This document shows, piece after piece, positions 43,423-48,343 of a DNA stretch of 48,343 nt. Made by a program: the position numbers and the translations under genes. Where the stretch lies: the NCBI GenBank assembly GCA_015680685.1, contig MNCI01029492.1:811788-860130 (forward strand), in the 5' to 3' direction. The notes below the pieces were generated by a model. It was not told the DNA's origin. It ran no database searches and was given only the letters and a program-made list of their open reading frames with translations. Position 1 is the first letter of the stretch. The number at the start of each line of letters is the position of its first letter. This DNA is from Gnetum montanum (taxonomy: Eukaryota; Streptophyta; Gnetopsida; Gnetales; Gnetaceae).

Positions 43423-44398
43423 TGAAACACCACAAAATTTCAGGTTTTAGCATCTCGACTGTAGATTTTTCTAAGTGTCAGAACGATGACACTTTTAACA
43501 CCTTGTAACTCTATGCTGTTACGTGTTGTTACATGATGTTACGCACAGTTATGCTGCATAACGTAATGTAGCATAGTGTAACACCTTGTTACGCTACGCT
43601 GTTACGCACTATTACATGATGTTACGTGCAATTATGTTGCATAGCGTAGCATAACACCCTGTTATGCTACACTGTTACGCGCTGTTACATGTTTTTACAT
43701 GATGTTACGTGTTGTTGCGTGCTGTTACACGTTATTACCTACCGCATCGCCACATGGTGCCATATCTGCATTTTGGGCTAACCCTAGCCCTATAAATATC
43801 TCTGCACCCTCTTTTTTTAAAAGGTGGAGAGAGGAGAAAAGGGGGAAAGGCTTCAATTTCTTCACCAGCAAGGGCATTTTGGGCATTTTGGCACTTAGCT
43901 CCGTGGGCGAACGAGACCCAGAGCACAACATACCACACCAATAGAGAGGCGCATTACATGGTATACTATGACCACAAACCCAGGAGGCACAGTTTATCAT
44001 AGTGAGCACCAAAGTTTACAGCCCAACACCATTGAGGTTGTGATTCCGCTCCTACTGTGCCTATTGTACACTTTGTATACCTATACCCTTTTTCAGGGCA
44101 GTGTATCTTTCTATTCAAACTCTCTTTTTGGCTGATCATAGCATTTATCTGGCATTATTAAGCATTAAATCGTGTTCACTACCCTGTTATGCACTTTACC
44201 ACGTTCCTACTGTTGTGCACATTACATTTTCTTTTATTATTTGCAAAAGGGTTATTGTACATCAATTAAGTCCCTGTCTGATTGACCAAACCGTTCAAGG
44301 CACCCTGAATCTGTTTTCTCCAGCACTGGATTCGGGGTTAGGCTGTGCGCCCAAAAACCTCTCGGTGTTTTCAGCCACCGACGTTTTTTGTCGCTACA
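43423..44398 (+). repeat. Element G 3' LTR (LTR-III)
   Basis: 976 bp, TGAAACACC...TCGCTACA, with the GTTAC array at 43498-43740 and TATA box at 43791-43798. Followed by ATAGT (44399-44403). Confidence 0.9.
43791..43798 (+). promoter_or_regulatory. TATA box in element G 3' LTR
   Basis: TATAAATA in the same context as 28827-28834. A transcript from here would run into the flank at 44404 onward. Confidence 0.55.
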
Positions 44399-44403
44399 AT
44401 AGT

Positions 44404-45109
44404 CTCATTGAAAATACTTACATAATCAATGTATTCTTCAACATATAATATTTATAACCTACAAAGAAGAAATTAAGATTTTCATGAAGCTTCCAAACTC
44501 ACAAAACTCCTAACCTAACTTATACCTATCCTTGCCATATTTTGTTGCACAAGTTTATCTATCAATTTAGTCTAAATAGTTCATTTTTTATCTAGAACCT
44601 ATGATATAATATTGGATGCTACACTATAAAATCCCAACATAATTTTTGAGAAATGATTGTAAATAGGATTTTTTTCAATTTAAATAGGAAAGTTATTTCA
44701 AATTTTCAATACAATTAAAAGGTATTTTCACTTTTCAATTGCAATTTCTCCTAGTTTCCCTTTCCATGTTTAACTAAATATTGTATTAAACTCCTAATCT
44801 TAGTTATGTTGTTATGAATAATCATCATTGCCATCAATAAAGTATATTTACATCTAACTTTAATGTATCCAAATAAAAAAGTTAAAACTCACTACAATTA
44901 TGTGTTACTATTACAAATACATGAATCAAATTATTCTATCACTATCATCATCATCCTAACCTTGTCTTAAAAAAATTGAGGGAGCTACATGAGTTCTCTT
45001 TCACCATTCACCTCTTGAAGAGCTAAATCTTTATTTATTTACAATTTCTTTAGATAATCTTCAATTATTTTTTTATTGTCTTTTTTGTATTCTTTATAGT
45101 ATTTCTAGA
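44404..45109. other. AT-rich flank
   Basis: No gene, repeat or RNA gene recognised; may include the decayed 3' end of the LINE that follows on the minus strand. Confidence 0.55.
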
Positions 45110-45850
45110 ACATTAATGTAGCAACTTTTTTTATAGACTCATTATCTAGTCTTTTTTACACATGTTCAAACCATCTAAGATATCATTCTTGGAGCTCATC
45201 TAAAATAGAAGTCATTTCAATTCTTTCTCTAATGTTTATATTATGCAATTTACCTCTTTTTGTAACATTCAACATCTAAGTATTTGCGTTTCTACCATAC
45301 TAATTTGCTATTCATGCCTTTTTTATACTACTCAATATTCAGCACCCTATAAGATAATATATTTATTCTATAAAATCTTCCCTTTTTTTATTATTGGCAT
45401 TCCTTTATCACCTAAAATACCACTAACTTGTTTATATTTGATCATCCTATCTCAATCTTATTTCTTATATCTTTTATCAATTTCACCATTTGGTTAGAGT
45501 ACTGAATTTAGGTAGAGAAGTTTGTGATGAAAAACTTTTTGATCTTGAATTGTTACTTTTATTTCACCATTATTTATGCTTTTATTGAACTTGCATTCTA
45601 TATATTCTATCTTATTTCTATTAATTTTTAATCCTTTTTATTTTAGAGCATGTATGTTAGATTTTCTTTTACACCTTCATGGGCAACTCTAATATACTGG
45701 AATCTATAATTATATTATTATGAATGCCATTGTAAACTTTACAAGTTATTGTATAACTTAATACTTTTCTATGATTCTAAGTATCATAAGTTTAATAACA
45801 AATAAGAGTGATCCTCTATTTGTCATGTTGAAAGAAATTTTTTGTTTCCC
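45110..45850 (-). pseudogene. LINE reverse transcriptase, C-terminal fragment (RTE-like)
   Basis: On the minus strand, from about 45650 downward, the frames give GLKINRNKIEYIECKF, a Tyr-Leu-Asn-Ser segment with NGEID, GILGDKGMP, GAEY.VV, KRHE.QISMVETQILR and finally Leu-Arg-Trp-Phe-Glu-His-Val (near 45165). This order matches the region after the catalytic palm of plant RTE-type LINE reverse transcriptases (KTEYMECKF, YLGSII, YGTECW, LRWFGHV). Stops and frame changes occur every 20-40 codons. The stretch 45650-45850 probably holds the palm but is too decayed to align by eye. Old dead copy, 5' truncated or further decayed. Confidence 0.7.
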
Positions 45851-46304
45851 TACTTATATTTGCCTTATTTTGTTTTTCTTTTTGACTCATACTTAAATTC
45901 TATTAATGTTTTTATCATAAACGGATGTTGGTGGGAGGAGGGGGTGTCGAAGTTCAAAAAAATAAATATAATATTAAAAATTTAAAGTAATTAGATCATC
46001 AAAGAGAGAGTCTAAAGAAAAAGTTTAACAGTTTTGGAAATGCTTTTTTAGGTTTTCATCCTTATAACCAATCCTAAAAAACCTCTCCTCTAGGGTAAGA
46101 AACACATCAAGCCTTACTCCTATTTAGAAGTGCTATCACAAGTTTTTACTTCTTACTAAAGGGTTTTTTGTAAAGATAAGAAGGAAACTCCTTCTAAATA
46201 AAAAAGTATACATTAATCAAAGATGAAGAACAAATAACAAAAAATGCTAAAAGCTTCCCATTCTTGAGCCTTTAAAACAAACAGAACATAATATTGTAGA
46301 AAAC
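45851..46304. other. AT-rich flank before element D
   Basis: No gene seen. The last five bases (46300-46304, AAAAC) should be the target of element D; the other copy is outside the window. Confidence 0.55.
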
Positions 46305-47100
46305 TGATGAGCCGCAATATCATGTACGCAATATCACATCCACCACGCGATATCCCGTCCTGCCTCATCTTTTATAAATAAGAGGCAGCACCCTTGGTTT
46401 CAAGACAGTTAGACTTAGATCCTTAGCCAGACTCTTGTAGTTTTATCATTCCAGAGTTAGAATTATTTTTGTGTGCCCACAGTAGGAGTCATAGAGTGAA
46501 CATATCTTTATTTGAGCAATTTGTACCTGAGCGCAATTTTGTGTACGGCAATAAAGACTAACTTTATGATAAACCTTGTAACATATAGATTAAGATAATT
46601 AGTAATTAATGATTATTTAACGCTTTCCTAGTTAATTAATATCTCTCTCAACCTTCAACCCCCTTAGTTAAATACACTCAGTACGACTGCTTCGAGCATG
46701 CGTGTAGCGCTTGATAACCTAGTAATGATTAGCATTTGGTAATCCTAGTAGCATTGCACTGGCTCAGGATGTGTATGAAAAGTGGGAACGGTTACTAGTG
46801 TTAGGAACATTTAGAAACTAGTTAATGAATAGTTAATGTAAGTTAGCCACTTAGTTTTCTCTCCCTCTCCTTCATTAGCAGAAGACATAAAAAAAGTACA
46901 AAAGCTATAAAAATCATATACCTCAAGCTTACTTAACCATACAACCCTGAAAATACAAGTAAGTTTGGAAAGACAATGATTGATTAACCCTGAGTGATCC
47001 ATTAAGGCACATAAGCACTTAGTCCTTGGAGTTCGACCGGATCGTGCGTGAAACGCTCGTATTCATCTCGTTGAGTGTAAGGGTACCTCACCACTCATCA
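46305..47100 (+). repeat. Element D 5' LTR (LTR-I)
   Basis: 796 bp from TGATGAGCCGC to CACTCATCA. Three GATATC-like modules and TATA box 46373-46380. Confidence 0.9.
46373..46380 (+). promoter_or_regulatory. TATA box in element D 5' LTR
   Basis: TATAAATA followed by AGAGGCAGC, as in the other LTR-I copies. Confidence 0.6.
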
Positions 47101-47101
47101 T

Positions 47102-47119
47102 TGGCACCGTTGTTGGGGA
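47102..47119 (+). other. Primer binding site of element D (tRNA-Asp type)
   Basis: TGGCACCGTTGTTGGGGA, one base after the LTR; three transitions from the tRNA-Asp complement. Confidence 0.8.
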
Positions 47120-47244
47120 CTTAGTTGTTTGTGCACTGCATAGAACATAGGAAATCATTCATATCATTGGAATGTTAGAACGAATCCTTAGGATTAATCA
47201 AAGAAAGACAAGACAACAGTACATTGCACACCGAACAAGACAAG

Positions 47245-47441
47245 ATGTCTTCTTCTTCGCATAAGAGCACTTCACCGCCTAAGACTAACACAAGAGGCAA
47301 TTGATGGCATAATACACATAACCAAGATCTGCTAGTTCCTCAATAGTTTCATGTGGTATATACTCATCCCAATGAGTATGTACCCAATTTCACCTTTATT
47401 CTCCACCAAGATGAACAACTGCGTTGAAGAGACTTGGAGGG
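47245..47441 (+). pseudogene. Element D gag, N-terminal fragment
   Basis: Met-Ser-Ser-Ser-Ser-His-Lys start, then VVYTHPNEYVPNFTFILHQDEQ and Arg-Asp-Leu-Glu-Gly at the point where element E is inserted. Three in-frame stops occur. It aligns residue by residue with gag of A (11778-11580) and C (22990-22790). A TAG after Val-Pro-Gln is shared with C, whereas A has CAA, so D and C may share a common damaged ancestor. Confidence 0.8.
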
Positions 47442-48172
47442 TGATGAGTGGCGAGGTACCCCCTACACTTAACCATATGAATACAAGCGTCTCACACATG
47501 ATCCGGTCAAACTCTAAGGACTAAGTGCTTATGCACCTTAGTGGAACACTTAAGGTTAATCAATTGTTGTCTTCCCAAACTTACTTGTATTGTCACAGTT
47601 GTATGGTTAAGTAAGCTTGAGGTATATGATTTTTATATCTTTTATCTTTTTAACGCCTATGCTAATAGGGAAAGGTGAAGAGAACTAAATGATTAGCTTT
47701 CATTAACTATTTACTAACAAAGTTTTAATTATCCTAGCACCAGTATCTGTTCCCACTTGCTGCACACACCCTAAACCAGTGCAACGCTACTGGGATTACC
47801 AAACGATACTCGTTACTAGGTTACCAAGCGTTACACACGTGCTCGAAGTAGTCATACTAAATGCACTTAACTAGGAGAGTCAAGGGTTGAGAGAGATTTA
47901 ATTATCTATGGAAGCACTTAAACATTTAAAAATAATTAATTCCTATTTAGCTTAGTCCACATGCTGCAAGGTTTATCAGAAAGTTTGACTTTATTGCTGT
48001 ACACATGGAAATTATTCTAACTTTGGAATGGTAAAACTGCTATAGTTTGGCTAAGGGACTAACTCTAGATGCCTAAAACATGGAAAGCTGCCTCTTATTT
48101 ATAGACATGACGGTGCGCTACGATATCATGTACGCGATATCGTAGGGCCCGATGCGATATCGTGGCTTATCA
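47442..48172 (-). repeat. Element E 3' LTR (LTR-I) with an internal deletion
   Basis: 731 bp. About 80 bp present in C (about 23698-23768) are missing at 47998-48008, where GTACACA joins CACATGGAAA; the short CACA-type homology at both edges points to a slippage deletion. Three GATATC modules remain. Confidence 0.85.
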
Positions 48173-48343
48173 TACCTTCATGACTGAATGAAAACTCGTC
48201 CTCGAGTTCCTTACAAAATATTGGAAAGGTATGGGATTATTGACTTGAATGATACAAATGGTAAATGGGGTGACATGTGAACAAATCATCATTACAATAC
48301 ATGACAAAATTAGTGTTCATGACAACAAGGGTGAACACTATAC
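47442..48343 (-). mobile_element. Element E: 3' end of an LTR-I element, running off the window
   Basis: 3' LTR 47442-48172, polypurine tract (minus CATGAAGGTA, 48173-48182) and the family's non-coding 3' region to 48343, collinear with 6457-6620 and 18143-18310. It is inserted in gag of D; the expected target copy is GAGGG (47437-47441). Confidence 0.85.

Larger units (their letters stand above)
28459..44398 (+). mobile_element. Element G: gag-protease-only LTR retrotransposon (LTR-III), split by element H
   Basis: LTRs 28459-29453 and 43423-44398 and a perfect ATAGT duplication (28454-28458, 44399-44403) define it. Without H and its duplicated site it measures about 6.27 kb. The order is LTR, primer site, leader with tandem repeats, gag, protease (interrupted by H at 32733/42400), about 0.7 kb without clear coding, polypurine tract, LTR. 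There is no reverse transcriptase, RNase H or integrase. The gag and its Cys-His knuckle resemble the Tat branch. The primer site is the same as in H, which suggests H-like elements as source of missing enzymes. Confidence 0.9.
46305..47441 (+). mobile_element. Element D: 5' end of an LTR-I element, interrupted by element E
   Basis: 5' LTR 46305-47100, tRNA-Asp primer site 47102-47119 (TGGCACCGTTGTTGGGGA) and the first 66 codons of gag. Element E is inserted at 47441/47442; the remainder of D is outside the window. Confidence 0.85.

Overview
This window comes from a large, repeat-rich seed-plant nuclear genome; I cannot name the species. Almost every base can be assigned to LTR retrotransposons, most of them Ty3/gypsy of the Athila/Tat kind, inserted into one another. 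I see no host gene, tRNA, rRNA or CRISPR array. One single-base assembly gap (n) lies at 38717.

Layout. (1) 1-4947: 3' part of a decayed Ty3/gypsy-like element J (+) ending in a 3' LTR. (2) 5141-27844: element B (-), bounded by a GTAGT target-site duplication (TSD) and interrupted by element A (5644-12761, -, TSD ATTAA), element C (17318-23948, -, TSD ATTGG) and solo LTR F (26701-27502, +, TSD ACATA). A, C, F, D and E share one LTR family (LTR-I, about 0.8 kb); B has a related but distinct LTR (LTR-II, about 0.88 kb). (3) 28459-44398: element G (+, TSD ATAGT, LTR-III about 0.98 kb), whose protease gene is split by element H (32734-42399, +, TSD GGATC, LTR-IV about 1.79 kb). (4) 44404-46304: AT-rich flank with an antisense RTE-like LINE fragment. 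(5) 46305-48343: 5' end of element D (+), whose gag is interrupted by element E (-), which runs off the window.

Biology. H is the only element with near-complete coding capacity: gag, protease, an Archaea-like RNase H placed before reverse transcriptase, a second RNase H that has lost its first catalytic Asp, and a truncated integrase. A, C and G carry gag and protease only, so they would need reverse transcriptase and integrase in trans. B keeps a reverse transcriptase that stops before its thumb. In the place of RNase H and integrase it carries a sense-strand reading frame of about 600 codons, partly coiled-coil, which I do not recognise. Coding decay is mostly by nonsense codons of the CAR-to-TAR and TGG-to-TAG/TGA kind, with few frameshifts, as expected from deamination of methylated cytosine.

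The strongest leads are the extra reading frame of B, the domain order in H, the gag-protease-only families, the palindrome arrays in the LTR-I promoters, and two structural oddities in H: a 465-bp duplication at the assembly gap and a 195-bp inversion across the polypurine tract and 3' LTR start.
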